The notes under the pieces were generated by a model. That model saw nothing but the letters and a program-made list of their open reading frames with translations, did no database searches and had not been told where the DNA came from. 64,000 bases of DNA from Haliclona indistincta (Eukaryota; Porifera; Demospongiae; Haplosclerida; Chalinidae): the NCBI GenBank assembly GCA_964017065.1, contig OZ024783.1, positions 8,817,367-8,881,366 of the forward strand, read 5' to 3'. The position numbers were made by a program, and so were the translations under genes. Positions within the stretch are counted from its first letter, which is position 1. Each line of letters begins with the position of its first letter. Positions 53,579-64,000 of this stretch are shown here, one piece after another.

Positions 53579-55157
53579 CCAGTTAATTTTTTTCTCAAGC
53601 AAAGAATGATTATTATTATTAGTGAGAACAGCTTTGATTATTAGTCTACTGATCCTGAGTTTGTTGTTCGCTTTCAGCAGCTTTCGTCTTGCTGCACGAC
53701 ACTTGGTGTTTAGATTTTTGATAACAATAGATTGCCACCTCTGTGTTTCTTCTTTTGGCGTAACAGGATACTTGAAGTTCACATGATCTGTTGAATTAAT
53801 CAGTAATGCATAATGTACAAGCTTACATTTCATTCCTAGTAGAATATTTTGGTCTAAGATTAGTCTCCCCTCAGCCTTCGTGCAATTGGATATGCTCAGA
53901 ACGTGTTCTGTAAAGAATATCCCCAAGAGCTTGAGGGTAAACTTCGCTGGATCCTTCGGTGGACAATTCGTGATAAGCTCAAATTCAGCTAGAGCAGCTT
54001 CTGTCGGTACTTGTACATAGATGTGTTTGTTCGGAACTCCTACCTGGCCACAACATACTGTTAGAGGATCTGCATTAAAGAAATAATCATTATTTTTGGT
54101 TAATGATATTATCAGTTCAACACTCACACCTTGTGGAACAAACTCATCTTCTTGTACTATAGTTTCTGGATCACAACTGCCACTTTGTACCTGTTAAACA
54201 TTATAAACATGTAACAATGTTCTCGTAATTTTTTGTTTACCTTTCTTGCCTTCTTCTTGGTGATCATGACCTTCAGCTCCTTCACATCATCCTCAACTCG
54301 ATCTAATCTTTTGTTTATCTGCGCAAACTCTAGACCTAATCTTTGATTGATTTGATCAAACTCTTCTCCTTTCCATTCCTTCAGAGAGAAGCTTCTGCCT
54401 AGATCAAAGGTGGCCTCCTGTAATATACATGAATTCACAATAATCATTGCCGTCTATACTATTATCGCGTCACCTCTCTTATTCTCTTTCTACTTCTGGG
54501 CACATACGGTGTAATGTCAGGAGACATAGGATTATCATAATTATGCATATCCTCTTCTTCGGCAGTATTCTGCATATAACAAACAATAATTATTATTACT
54601 TGTCTTATTTATTTTTACAACAACTTACTAGAGGAGTAGACATCCAACTATCTGATGAGGTTTTTGGAGTATCCTGATATCTGATCGCCTTCTGCCTCTC
54701 TGCTGTTGGTGTATCCTGATGTCTGATCGCCTTCTGCCTCTCTGCTGTTGGTGTATCCTGATGTCTGATCGCCTTCTGCCTCTCTGCTGTTGGTGTATCC
54801 TGATGTCTGATCGCCTTCTGCCTCTCTGCTGTTGGTGTATCCTGATGTCTGATCGCCTTCTGCCTCTCTGCTGTTGGTGTATCCTGATGTCTGATCGCCT
54901 TCTGCCTCTCTGCTGTTGGTGTATCCTGATGTCTGATCGCATTCTGCCTCTCTGCTGTTGGTGTATCCTGATGTCTGATCGCCTTCTGCCTCTCTGCTGT
55001 TGGTGTATCCTGATGTCTGATCGCATTCTGCCTCTCTGCTGTTGGTGTATCCTGATGTCTGATCGCCTTCTGCCTCTCTGTTTTGGTGTATCCTGATGTC
55101 TGATCGCATTCTGCCTCTCTGCTGTTGGTGTATCCTGATGTCTGATCGCCTTCTGCC
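53564..55157 (-). CDS. BEN-domain protein with 14-residue repeats and coiled coil, copy 2
   Basis: Exons on the minus strand: repeat exon (55157-54629), 54569-54474, 54417-54241, 54190-54130, 54069-53827 and 53787-53564, all GT-AG and in phase. The protein is 14-aa repeats (AIRHQDTPTAERQK type), SSDSWMSTPL, an acidic/basic linker (NTAEEEDMHNY...RSRKRI), a coiled-coil exon (FDQINQRLGLEFAQINKRLD), then a BEN domain from about ALAEFELITNCPPKDPAKFT through LLGIFFTEHVLSISNCTKAE to QRWQSIVIKNLNTKCRAARR. BEN domains bind DNA or chromatin factors. The last intron (39 bp) keeps the frame, so it may also be retained. The upstream end is interrupted by a MITE, and one 41-bp repeat unit shifts the frame near 55080. 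Confidence 0.7.
54660..55157. repeat. 42-bp coding minisatellite, about 12 units
   Basis: Same unit as 15067-15722. Unit number and the order of GCC/GCA variants differ from copy 1, so the arrays have turned over since duplication. Two further units lie at 55661-55752 beyond the MITE. Confidence 0.9.
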
Positions 55158-55660
55158 CATAGGCGGCTGCAGGGACGGGCCCACCCGGGCAATGCCCAGG
55201 TAGTGCAGCTGACTTACCAGTTACCTAGCTTTCCATGCAGTCATTTAGCAGCAGGGCTCTAACCACTGTAGCCAGGCTAACTGAGTAACTATCCAGTTCC
55301 ATCGTCTGCATGTTGATTCTAAATAAAGTTACACATCCTGGTTAATAAAAACTGTTACGTGTGCAATAAAAATTAACTATGGCTAAACGTATCCAGTAAA
55401 TTATGGAATGTACTTGATGATAATATTGTAGATTTTGCCCTTAAACATAATAATGGTAGAATATTGCTTATATTATAATTAAGATTAATTGCTTGTGTGA
55501 GTTGTCACTACTTTACTAATCATCATGACATTAAGTTGCCACAATGAGCCACGACAAACATGCAAAACCATCCAGCTTCTGGGGGGCTGCGCCCCCAGAC
55601 CCCCTGCTATTATTCGTTATATAATGCCCAGGTTAACATCAAATCCTGCAGCCGCCCATG
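55158..55660. mobile_element. hAT-like MITE, 503 bp, inside the coding minisatellite
   Basis: Ends CATAGGCGGCTGCAGG and (reverse) CATGGGCGGCTGCAGG, with 8-bp duplication CTTCTGCC at 55150-55157 and 55661-55668. It separates 12 repeat units from 2. Interior noncoding, with a GGGGGCTGCGCCCCC hairpin at about 55581. Confidence 0.85.
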
Positions 55661-55752
55661 CTTCTGCCTCTCTGCTGTTGGAGTATCCTGATGTCTGATC
55701 GCCTTCTGCCTCTCTGCTGTTGGTGTATCCTGATGTCTGATCGCCTTCTGCC

Positions 55753-56082
55753 TGTAAGAACCCGCAAGGACGATATTTGACGTGATCTGTGCGAGTTCAC
55801 GGGACATGTGACGAGATCGCGGCTGCTGTGTGAAATCTTGCGGTTCGTTCCACCCGGGAGGTTCTACCTTCTGTTATGCATAAAATAGCCCTTCTATTAT
55901 GGCTCGTGTGTAAACGGAAAGTGATCTGGATTGTATCCTGGTTGGGCTAATCCTGATTGGGTGTGTGTAAACGGGGCTTATAATTTGTCTTTAACTTGAA
56001 TGAATCTAGCAGTTGAACAAGACCAGCACTCATAGGAACCAAATTTAGAAGAATTTATTTTTCTGAAATGACGTTGCACCAT
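55753..56082. other. No gene seen; possible splice acceptor for BEN gene
   Basis: On the minus strand TTCTTACAG immediately precedes the outermost repeat unit at 55752, so the array could be entered by splicing from an upstream exon. The copy-1 first-exon sequence (MEAFEPTIALLF) is absent here. Confidence 0.4.
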
Positions 56083-56316
56083 TCATTTGTGGCTTAATGA
56101 GTGAACAGTTTTCTCCCATTCCCATTCTTCTGCTTTTAACGGCGTGTTGATGCGTGCCCATCTCTCAGGTAGCACAGGAGTTTCCGGTGAGGGCGTGCAG
56201 CTATCCATCACTTCTAACTGTTCCATGTGCACGTAGCTCCCCGCTTCAAATGGGTCAACCGCCATTGCAGACCTTCCACCTACAGGGGGATACCTTTTTT
56301 TGAGTGTTCCCTTCAC
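56083..56316 (-). CDS. 3' terminal exon of an unidentified gene
   Basis: Acceptor TTTCAG|GTGAAG at 56317; 77 codons, VKGTLKKRYPPVGGRSAM...PERWARINTPLKAEEWEWEK, ending HSLSHK and TGA-type stop. AATAAA (56059-56054) follows about 25 nt after the stop, a normal spacing for a poly(A) signal. No repeats overlap it, and composition is less AT-rich than its surroundings. I do not recognise the family. Upstream exons should lie beyond 56400 but were not found. Confidence 0.55.
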   Translation of the reverse strand: MKGTLKKRYPPVGGRSAMAVDPFEAGSYVHMEQLEVMDSCTPSPETPVLPERWARINTPLKAEEWEWEKTVHSLSHK

Positions 56317-56372
56317 CTGAAACACAAGACTGATCACATTATATGCACTAATTGGTTAAACAACTACCACGA

Positions 56373-56610
56373 TAATAAAAACGGATGTGTTGCCACATGT
56401 AACCAACTGTAATGAGTAGGAGTGAGTCCATTGCAAATTATAGCAAACCACATGATTGCCGAAGAGTAACTATTAAAAAAAAACACTAGTTTCTTTGGAC
56501 CTAATGTTTGAAACTAAAGCATCTAAATAGTACGATTTAGTACCTCTGATTCCCAAGTTTTGAATGCTACACTACTGTTGGATGATCTGATTTTTAAGGA
56601 GCTAGTCCTG
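56373..56610 (+). repeat. Direct repeat, partner 58848-59065
   Basis: ATGTGTTGCCACATGTAACC through TTTAGTACCTCTGATTCCCA occurs at both places with a few indels. Function unknown. Confidence 0.8.
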
Positions 56611-56929
56611 AGAACAATGACGAATCAATATTGTACACTATACCTATTCTTGTCCAGTTGAGCTGATTCATTATGGTTAGAACTGTTTCAGAATAAGCAC
56701 TAGAACTACCTATAAAGTGCCACAAGTCAATTAATAGTTCACTTGTGGCCGTGCTCACTATAACAGTATGTTAGTATTGTTTTATGACAATGATATCCCT
56801 TGCATCAATTATTCACTATATCAATTAGGTTCTCATTATTCCTTTGTTACCTAAACAGTAACAAAGCATCTACACTGTGCTCTGTTTGTTCTTTATTCAC
56901 TGTTCACTGACTGGCTGGTCTGCGCTCCG

Positions 56930-58220
56930 CCTGACGCCAAAGGCGACACTTGGATGCTTTATGAGGTCCTAGGCAAGCCTTTCACGGTACAGACATGCAG
57001 GAACCTGCAATCTAGTTTGAACCGGCAGCGCCCATTGTTCCATGGGAAACAGGGCCTTTGCTCAGCTGCCCTTTAATTGCTGCGACCTTTAATAGAGCGC
57101 CTCTTGCAATTCCATCCTTCCCTTTAATAACTTCTTGGATCCTTCCCAATTTCTAGAAACTTCGTGGGATTTTATCGTTCTGTGCGAAAAAATGTGCTGC
57201 TGTGCGTGCGTTTTATCGCTAAAAACCGTTCATAAACAGTGAGTATATCATAAAACAACTGTGTAGTGCACGTTTGCAGCTTCTGGCCTGCAGATAAGTA
57301 GAGAAAAACAGTTAACAAAAAGTCAGGCTTATAATGATATTCATGCGCACCCGCCACCTTAAGAACTGAAAGTCATAAGGAGTAGCTATAATAAGTTAGC
57401 TTAAGGTTGTGGGATAGTAGTAGTGTCTGCCAAGTTTAGTCATGAATAAGTAAACTAGAGAGTACCCACCATGACTTATCAAGGGCTGTGGTCAACTAGT
57501 TACACACCAGATACAATAGATCATTAACATTCCTAACCTTCCTGGAGCCTTCCTGATAAGATGATATAGTAACACATCAGCATTGTACCAGCATTCTCTC
57601 ATGGATTAGACTGACTGGATTGAGTTATGGCTTAAATCAGCACTTACCCTAGGTTCTTTAATTCATCTATTTCCTATACTTTCCTCAAAAGGACACTATT
57701 CAAGTAGACGTTCCAGTTGGAAGAGTAGCTATTCCAGTTGGGGGTGGGGCTTGTCTAGTAGTAGGGGTTGGAAGGAAAGAGGATTGAGTGAGAGGAGCAC
57801 TTACAGAAGAGTTAGTTAGAGGAGGAGGAGGATGAGACAAACCATGGTGGTTGAGTAAGTGAAGCACCAGAAGGAGGAGGAAGACATTTTTGAATCTTTT
57901 ACATAACAAAGGCTCCATGCAAATTTTAACATTATCAAATTTTTAAAATCTCATTTTTGAGCCTCTACTATCAAATTTTCCTGTATAGACATTGTTCCAT
58001 GGGAAACAGGGCCTTTGCACAGCTGCCCTTTGTGTGCCCTTATGTTGACGCTTCTGTGTTTCTGCCACAGCTGATGGAGCTGAGCAATAGCACAATCTGC
58101 GCTGGTGTGGTCGGGCTCCTGACACCATTTGCACACACCCAGCGACCTGGCTTGGCTCATATCCATAGGTGCAGGCACTGCCCTTGTCCTACAGAAGATA
58201 GAGATGTAATTAATCTCCAC
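56930..58220 (-). pseudogene. Second DIRS-type gag relic, split
   Basis: Minus strand 58190-57960 encodes PMDMSQARSLGVCKWCQEPDHTSADCAIAQ, a CCHC knuckle, then HKGQ. At 57080-57000 another frame gives AEQRPCFPWNNGRCRFKLDC plus RFLHVC, the second Cys/His cluster. Both follow the plan of the intact DIRS Gag at 6827-8146. The sequence GCTGCCCTTT...CCATGGGAAACAGGGCC is present twice (57040 and 58000), so one fragment is a partial duplicate. No pol. Confidence 0.5.
57081..57950. other. No gene seen between gag relic pieces
   Basis: AT-rich. A short minus-strand frame at 57918-57700 is Pro/Thr/Ser-rich with a hydrophobic start but has no supporting features. Confidence 0.4.
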
Positions 58221-58254
58221 AATAGAGTTCTGGGTCTAGCTCGATAGACTAAGT

Positions 58255-59971
58255 TTGTTGTTAACAACAATGGCTTTTCTATATCTCGTGCTATACAGAG
58301 AACGCTCATAATTTTAGTACCATTGTGAGATTTAAAGTGTCCGTATCACTTAGTTATAGTTAATAAGTTAACCCTTTAAGCCCTAATGATGCCATTTGGC
58401 GTCTGTGAGCCAAGGCAATCGTGTGTGTCGTGTTCTTTGGTACTCGTCCGGCTATTTCAGCAGATACTGCCTCACTGCTCATTGCTTCTCCAAATCTTTG
58501 CGTTTTCTTTGCCAGTCAAAAATCAAATCTTCTCTGTCATCGATATTCATGCTTGCTTAAAGGACACTCAGTGATGCAGATAGCAATAAATCTTGCAAAA
58601 GACCTGCGTCTTTGCGCGTTGCTATAGATGACTCTACACACTAATGGCTATGACAACGATGATAAAACAATAATTTGACCCTAAGTTTGCTCCTCTCATG
58701 ATACTATGACTACAAAACTCGAAAATGTGGACACACTTATTAATTAATTGACTTATTTGAAAGGAAATGTCAAAGTTATCATACGAGTGGGATTACGATG
58801 TGAGTTGAATAGAAGCTTACCTGTGACCTGTCTGAGACACAATAATAAAAATGGATGTGTTGCCACATGTAACCAACTATAATGAGTAGGAGTGAGTCCA
58901 TTGCAAATGATAGCAAAGCATTGTTGAAGACTAACAATTTTATCAATAACACTAGTTTCTTTAGACCTAATGTTTGAAACTAAAGCATCTAAATAGTACA
59001 ATTTAGTACCTCTGATTCCCATGTAGAATGCTACACTACGTTGGATGATCTGATTTTTAGTTCTTTCTTATTATTGTATGGCGTGATAATGTGGATGACA
59101 TTATTATTGTTGAAGATACTAATTATAGTGGAATGATAATACAAAGATTCAACGGTGATTTTATTATGATGATATGATTAGATTGAATTCAATGGACATC
59201 AGACTGTATCTATACCAATTGCAATCAAACTGATAGATTCAATACCTTCTGACAAAGAATTAAAACATCTCCAAATAAAAACGAAAACATAGTGACATGT
59301 GATGCTTTGCCTGATTCTCTCAAACAGGTGTTGAAAGGTGTCGGGAGAAATAGCTTACAACTACTCATACTCATAAAGTGGATCGATCTCTTCGTGACGG
59401 GCAGTCGTTAAAACCACCAACGCCGTCTGATTTTTGGAGTTGTCCCAGCAACGGGCCTGATTGAATGAATCAGGACTCCACAAACCTCAGTGACGGCTGT
59501 AAGTGACGGCTATAAGCTCTGTTTGTAGTGTATACCAGGTTAAAATCAAAGCACATTAATTTTAATGAACGTGACTGATTTTTGACCAAGCCTAAAGGAT
59601 AAACCAAGTCTGGTGTTTTCGTATTGTATCAAAGATGAAGTACTTCAACCGTGCTTTAAACTGGTTATGAAATAATCGATACACATGTAATAAATTATTA
59701 AAACATGTGCATCAAACACTACCAAGTGTTCCTTATTTCTTGCTGTTTGCACACAACAGCATTCTACTGACTTAGCGCAGCACGGCAGATAGTTGTCTCC
59801 TACAGAAGATAAAGAGATGTAATTAATAGAGTTCTGGGTCTTGCTCGATAGACTAAGTTTGTTGTTAACAACAATGCCTTTTCTACTTCTCATGCTATAC
59901 AGAGAATGCTCATAATTTTAGTACCATTGTGAGATTTAAAGTGTCCGTATCACTTAGTTATAGTTAATAAG
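58255..59971. repeat. Dispersed repeats shared with 22-26 kb and 17.6 kb
   Basis: 58255-58720 matches 22540-23010 and 25200-25640, including the TTAACCCTTTAAGCCCTAATG start. 58848-59065 matches 56373-56610. 59540-59650 matches 17570-17670. 59860-59970 repeats the CTATACAGAGAATGCTCATAAT block. No gene. Confidence 0.6.
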
Positions 59972-60450
59972 TTAACCCTTTAAGCCAATTCCGCTGAGAA
60001 TACCACAAACGATTTGAATGCCCACAAAGAACACCGCTATAGCTACAGTACTAAAAGCAGTGATTAAGAAATTGACTTTTTTATGATCATAATCACAGAA
60101 TCCATTGGCAGTGTATATATCTTGGTCAGCATAAGGCAGTGCAGCAATGATGAAGGTCACTAACCACGACACAGCTTGCAGTGGTATCACTACACTCCAC
60201 TTCAGTTGCATAGAGTCCTGCAGCCATGGATGCTGTGTACTAGCAACAATTAATAGACTGAAAAATAATTTACAGGTGAAGGTGTCCTGGTAGAGTAAGC
60301 GAAGCAGCCATGTTAGATAGAAGACAGTATAGGTCAACCACTTGCATATCTCAGTGACAAAGATGTTGGTCAGTAAGATACGAATCTTGTTATTGATTCC
60401 TTTAGTGAAGAGAGTGCCTTGAATACCTTGTGACAGGGGCTCACAGACTA
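59972..60450 (-). pseudogene. Rhodopsin-like seven-transmembrane receptor, partial (TM2-TM5)
   Basis: An open minus-strand frame reads CEPLSQGIQGTLFTKGINNK, RILLTNIFVTEICKWLTYTV (TM2), FTCKLFFSLLIVAST with the Cys at the base of TM3, LKWSVVIPLQAVSWLVTFII (TM4, with the conserved Trp), NGFCDYDHKK (ECL2 Cys) and VNFLITAFSTVAIAVFFVGI (TM5). It stops at the TTAA of a dispersed repeat, losing TM6-7. The disulfide-forming Cys pair and TM4 Trp support a class-A-like receptor; ligand unknown. Fragments of relatives are at 22025 and 62065. Confidence 0.6.
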
Positions 60451-60526
60451 CTACAACATCAAATGGTGATCAAGTAGTCCCTCTAAACATGGCGCCAATC
60501 ACACGATTTGTTGGCGACAGCCTAGA

Positions 60527-60799
60527 GTGACTAATATAACAGGTGTAATTTCAAGTGTCATTCAGTGTTAGATAAGTGAAGTTCAACATGGCTGTACTGA
60601 TGCACACAGCTGGTGAGAAAGGCAGTTGAGTACAGGATACATTTTCAGTTTCCAGTTGATTTTCATCACAGTAGTTGTATAATGAACTATTTTGATTGAT
60701 CAAATCTGCTTCCCAGATCATGAAGGGGCGTGCACTCACTGAGGCTCCTGTACAGATCATTGCTAGGCTGTCACAAACGAATTGTGTGATTGGCGCCAT
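60527..60799 (-). pseudogene. Extracellular N-terminal segment, probably of the same receptor
   Basis: ATG at 60799; MAPITQFVCDSLAMICTGAS followed by a Cys-containing stretch with NSS, NVS and NFT glycosylation sequons, ending at a TGA after LNDT; NYTCYISHS continues after the stop. 60489-60526 is an inverted partial copy of its start (ATGGCGCCAATCACAC), so the locus has rearranged. The link to the receptor rests on adjacency and on 62065-62370, where the same pieces are contiguous. Confidence 0.45.
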
Positions 60800-62064
60800 G
60801 TTTGGTGGGACAACTTGACAACCGTTTGATGTTGTAGTAGTCGCGATAAAAAATAAATTTATACTTTGCTAATGTCTGATCAATGTGATACTTGATCTGA
60901 CAAAATTAAAAATAGGAGTTGCAATAGGAGCGTACTGGCAAACATGTGTAGATTCCTGTGGTTAATTCTAAATAATGCATACATTCCATATTTGGTTGGC
61001 ATACAACAGTAGCAAAGCGTGCGTGTGCATATCGCTAGCAGCATGGTCCTTGAAACTCGATGCGCGCAAGTTTCCAGAACCTTTTATGAACGCTGAACTG
61101 TAGTTTCGCCGTCCCATCAGCTTGTTTTTAAACATCGTGCAGACTGAGCACTCAGTTCAGCGCTACTGCTCGGGTCCTGTCACTTGGATCTGGATCACAC
61201 TTCAGCCATGTTAATGTATTCAGCGCTCTGTCACTTTCCACACCCCACTTGTTGACAGTTGTTTTCAGCACGGAATGGTGAGAACGCTTTTTTGCCGCTT
61301 CAGCATCACCACGCGCTTGGTCAGACATTGTTGTTCAACCAACAGTACACATGACCTGTCACGTGACTACAACGTTCGGATTTTGTTTGATGACCGACCG
61401 TTATTGCAATCACTTGTCTGTGAGCCCTGTCATAAAGCATGCAAGGCACTCTCTTCACTAAAGGAATCAATAACAAGAATTACAAATTACACATGTTATA
61501 TTAGTCACTCTTTAACATGTACAAATGAAATCGTTCAATCAAATTCACCTCTTATTGCTACTCCAAACGGAACCATTGATGATCAATGTTATGTGTTTCT
61601 CCATAAAAGGAGGCTTGGTAGAAGTAGTGGTAGGGTTTGTAAAGTTTTGCCCTTTCAACTCAAAAAGGACCAGATGTCTTATTCTTTAATGCTTTATTTG
61701 CCCCCATCAGCACTGGTGGCGTTAATAATAATACTTCAACTTACAATCTTGTGACAACTTTGCTCGAATTTACTAAGAAGAAAATGGTATGTAATGTAGT
61801 AGCAAGACGCAAGTAACAAGACACTTTGTGACCTCCTCTCTTCCAAAGCTACCTCCACCACAAAAATGTCTTCTCGTATTTTGAATAAGAATTCTTTAAA
61901 TTTGTGTCTTTGTACTGTCTCACTTTCGAATTTTCCTTAACATCACAACATATTAAAACTGATTTTTTGTATCCGAACTTTATTTGAAAAGACCTTGTCA
62001 GACAGACAAGTACTCGTGTATTACTCGCTTGTCTTGCAAACAAATCTTTAAGTCTATGTTTAAG
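60800..62064. other. Repeat/unknown; 61275-61754 ORF with receptor-like pieces
   Basis: The 159-codon plus-strand frame at 61275 joins VCEPCHKACKALSSLKESIT and TNYTCYISHSL, which match pieces of the receptor locus, to a segment shared with 27830-27925 and 28506-28590. It is probably a chimera of repeats and not a gene. Confidence 0.4.
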
Positions 62065-62370
62065 CCTTTCTCACCAGCTGTGCATCAGTACAGCCGTGTT
62101 GAACTTCACTTATCTAACACTGAATGACACTTGAAATTACACATGTTATATTAGTCACTCTAGGCTGTCACCAACAAATCGTGTGATTGGCGCCATGTTT
62201 GGAGGGACTACTTGATCACTGTTTGATGTTGTAACAGTCTGTGAGTCCCTGTCATAAGGTATATCAAGGCACTCTCTTCACTAAAGAAATCAATAACAAG
62301 ATTAGTCTCTTACTGACCAACATCTTTGTCACCGAGATATGCAAGTGGTTGGCCTATACTGTGTACTGTT
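62065..62370 (+). pseudogene. Inverted copy of the receptor N-terminal region
   Basis: Reverse-complement match to 60330-60640: CTCACCAGCTGTGCATCAGT, then LNDT-stop, TATATTAGTCACTCTAGGCT, the GTGATTGGCGCCATG block, and the LLTNIFVTEICKWL coding stretch, ending at ACTGTGTACTG. Stops and indels are present. Confidence 0.6.
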
Positions 62371-64000
62371 CATAATTTCGTGAGTACTTGTCTTGATTCA
62401 CTCGAACTTTAAGTCCACTGATTATTGTTGTCTAGCATATTTTTTAGCATCTAGAATGAATTGATCATTTTTAACCAACTTTTAATAGTTTGCTTCTTGT
62501 ATTTTTATGACAACCTTGTCCGATTACATCTCCTAACACGTATGAACTAATCAAGATGCGGCATCATGCCTCTACTAGATGATATTAGCCTCCTCACTGT
62601 GTTTAAGAGCATCCTCAATGGAGGATGCTCATATTTGCATTGAGTTATGATGGCTTGTTGAGGCACTGGTGCTTCACCATTTCTCCTGGTCTTGTTCCCC
62701 TCATATGCATAGCTGCCGCCTCATTATCCTAACTGCCGAGACCAGGACTTCTATCTGCATCTTCCTTACGAGGCTGCATACCTCATGCTCAGTGAAGTGT
62801 TTTGTTTCCTTGAGGTTCATTGCTGCCTTTCCAACCAAGCCCATGCACCCGATTATGAATAGTCTGGTTTTGACTCTCCATCCGTTATTATGGCGGCTTA
62901 TGTCGGCACAAAGGGGAGATACTTCTCCCTTTTGCTCAGCCCTTCATTCCAAGCTACCACTACTTCAAACACTTGCACATTCCTCTGGCTCTTAATGTAG
63001 GCTGTCACGCCTGGTCTCTGTTCGGCAATCTTGTCGTCAATCAATCGACTAGGATCTTTGCGCTCTTATTTTTCATTATCATTGTTGGATTTGAAGAAAG
63101 TCAGAATTCATAATATCAATAGCTGTTCCACTTATTACATATTGAATATGAATCTTTGTTCTGTTGATGTTTCACTGCGCTGCTGTTTACGAAATTCGCT
63201 CGCTCAGAGTTATAATTCTTTTTGATTCTGATGTATTGATCTGACTATTTTTCTGACTTGAACTTTTTGAGCGAATTTCTCTTCTCAATGCCGTAAAGAC
63301 GGGGAGGTTGTATCACATCCAAGGTCTGCATGTAAAAAAGGAGGTGGGAACATACCATTCTTAATGACTTCCCTCCCTCCTCTGATGTGCTCGTGTTTGT
63401 GTGTCTAAGTGCAATTTGTGAGAAGGTAGTGAACGGATAGTGTCTATCTTACACAGACGTATTACTTGCTGGTCTTGCAAACAAATCTTTAAGTCTATGT
63501 TGTTGAAGGGTTGTTCATAATTTCGTGAGTACTTGTCTTGATTCACTCGAACTTTAAGTCCACTGATTATTGTTGTCTAGCATGTCTAGAATGGATTGAT
63601 CATTTTCAACCAACTTTTAATAGTTTGCTTATTTGGTATTTTCATGACAACCTTGTCCGACAATATCAGCCAACACATATGATCAGATAAAGATGCTGCA
63701 TCATGTCTCTACTAGATGATCTTAGCCACCTTACTGTCACACTGTGTTTAAGAGCTTCCTCAATAGTGTACGCTCATATTCATAACAGTTGTATTTGTTT
63801 CATATTAACAATGATGGCTCGTGGATTTGAAGAATTCATTTTAGTAGCTGTTTCACTCACTGCGTATCGAATGGTGAATCTTTGTTCTTTCTTTGTTCTA
63901 CCTTTTCTTTTTACGAAGAAAAAGGTATGATTTTTAGATATGATATGACTTTTTGTTTTTGTTGAAAGTCTATTTTATGACAACCTTGTCCGATCAAGTC
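62371..64000. repeat. Repeat block homologous to 28.6-31.8 kb
   Basis: 62800-63330 matches 29750-30300, and 63530-64000 matches 31360-31830 at high identity, same orientation. Contains the decayed LINE endonuclease (63040-62800, minus). A short plus-strand frame at 63811 (MMARGFEEFILVAVSLTAYR) is also present at 31629 but is only about 33 codons. Continues past the window edge. Confidence 0.6.

Larger units (their letters stand above)
46323..55752 (+). repeat. Segmental duplication, copy 2 (partner 2362-15752)
   Basis: Same content and order as copy 1. Its own insertions are 47794-48492, 50790-52782 and 55158-55660. Because exons 1-6 of ATM lie directly upstream with matching phases, this copy appears to be in the native position and copy 1 the derived one; that direction is inference. 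Confidence 0.75.

Noticed and set aside
57700..57918. Possible secreted proline-rich peptide
   Set aside because: Short, AT-rich surroundings, no poly(A), splice or repeat-independent support.
61275..61754. 159-codon plus-strand ORF as a gene
   Set aside because: It is a junction of receptor-related repeat and another dispersed repeat, with no consistent domain or splice structure.

Overview
The window is eukaryotic, and an early-branching animal, most probably a demosponge, fits best. It is AT-rich, has many 50-60 bp introns with GT-AG ends, and carries fragments of animal genes (ATM kinase, BEN-domain protein, rhodopsin-like receptor, SAP-PHD protein) in a dense mixture of transposons: THAP/Kolobok-like, hAT, Tc1/pogo, TTAA-target elements, DIRS, RLE-type LINEs and gypsy/copia relics. 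No bacterial or organellar features are visible. The species assignment is inference.

Layout. 1-2357: an apparently intact multi-exon THAP transposase gene on the minus strand, running off the left edge. 2362-15818: copy 1 of a segmental duplication, interrupted by a hAT-like MITE (2617-3292) and a nearly intact DIRS-order retrotransposon (3326-8760). It holds two duplicated ATM exons and a dead BEN-domain gene with a 42-bp coding minisatellite. 15.8-19.6 kb: a broken OB-fold gene carrying a 290-bp hairpin. 19592-21672: three apparently identical copies of a TTAA element at an exact 737-bp period. 22-28.5 kb: repeats, a 5'-truncated LINE with a 13-bp target-site duplication, a copia gag relic, a SAP-PHD exon and a TTAA MITE. 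28.5-34.9 kb: repeat mosaic and a 53-bp minisatellite.

35437-49853: the main host gene, an ATM-like kinase on the plus strand. Eight exons encode part of the N-terminal helical-repeat region. The seven intron phases joining them all agree, although intron 6 is about 8.9 kb long and full of transposons. The last two exons lie inside copy 2 of the duplication (about 46323-55752). Copy 2 also carries the better-preserved BEN gene on the opposite strand and its own later insertions: a hAT MITE at 47794, a 2-kb insertion at 50790 and a hAT MITE at 55158. The rest (56-64 kb) holds a 3' terminal exon with a poly(A) signal, a DIRS gag relic, a scrambled rhodopsin-like receptor and repeats shared with 28-32 kb.

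No operon-like functional system is present. The most informative content is the duplication, whose copies supply occupied/empty site pairs for several insertions, the reciprocal decay of the two BEN genes, and the splice-site-derived inverted microsatellites around an ATM microexon.
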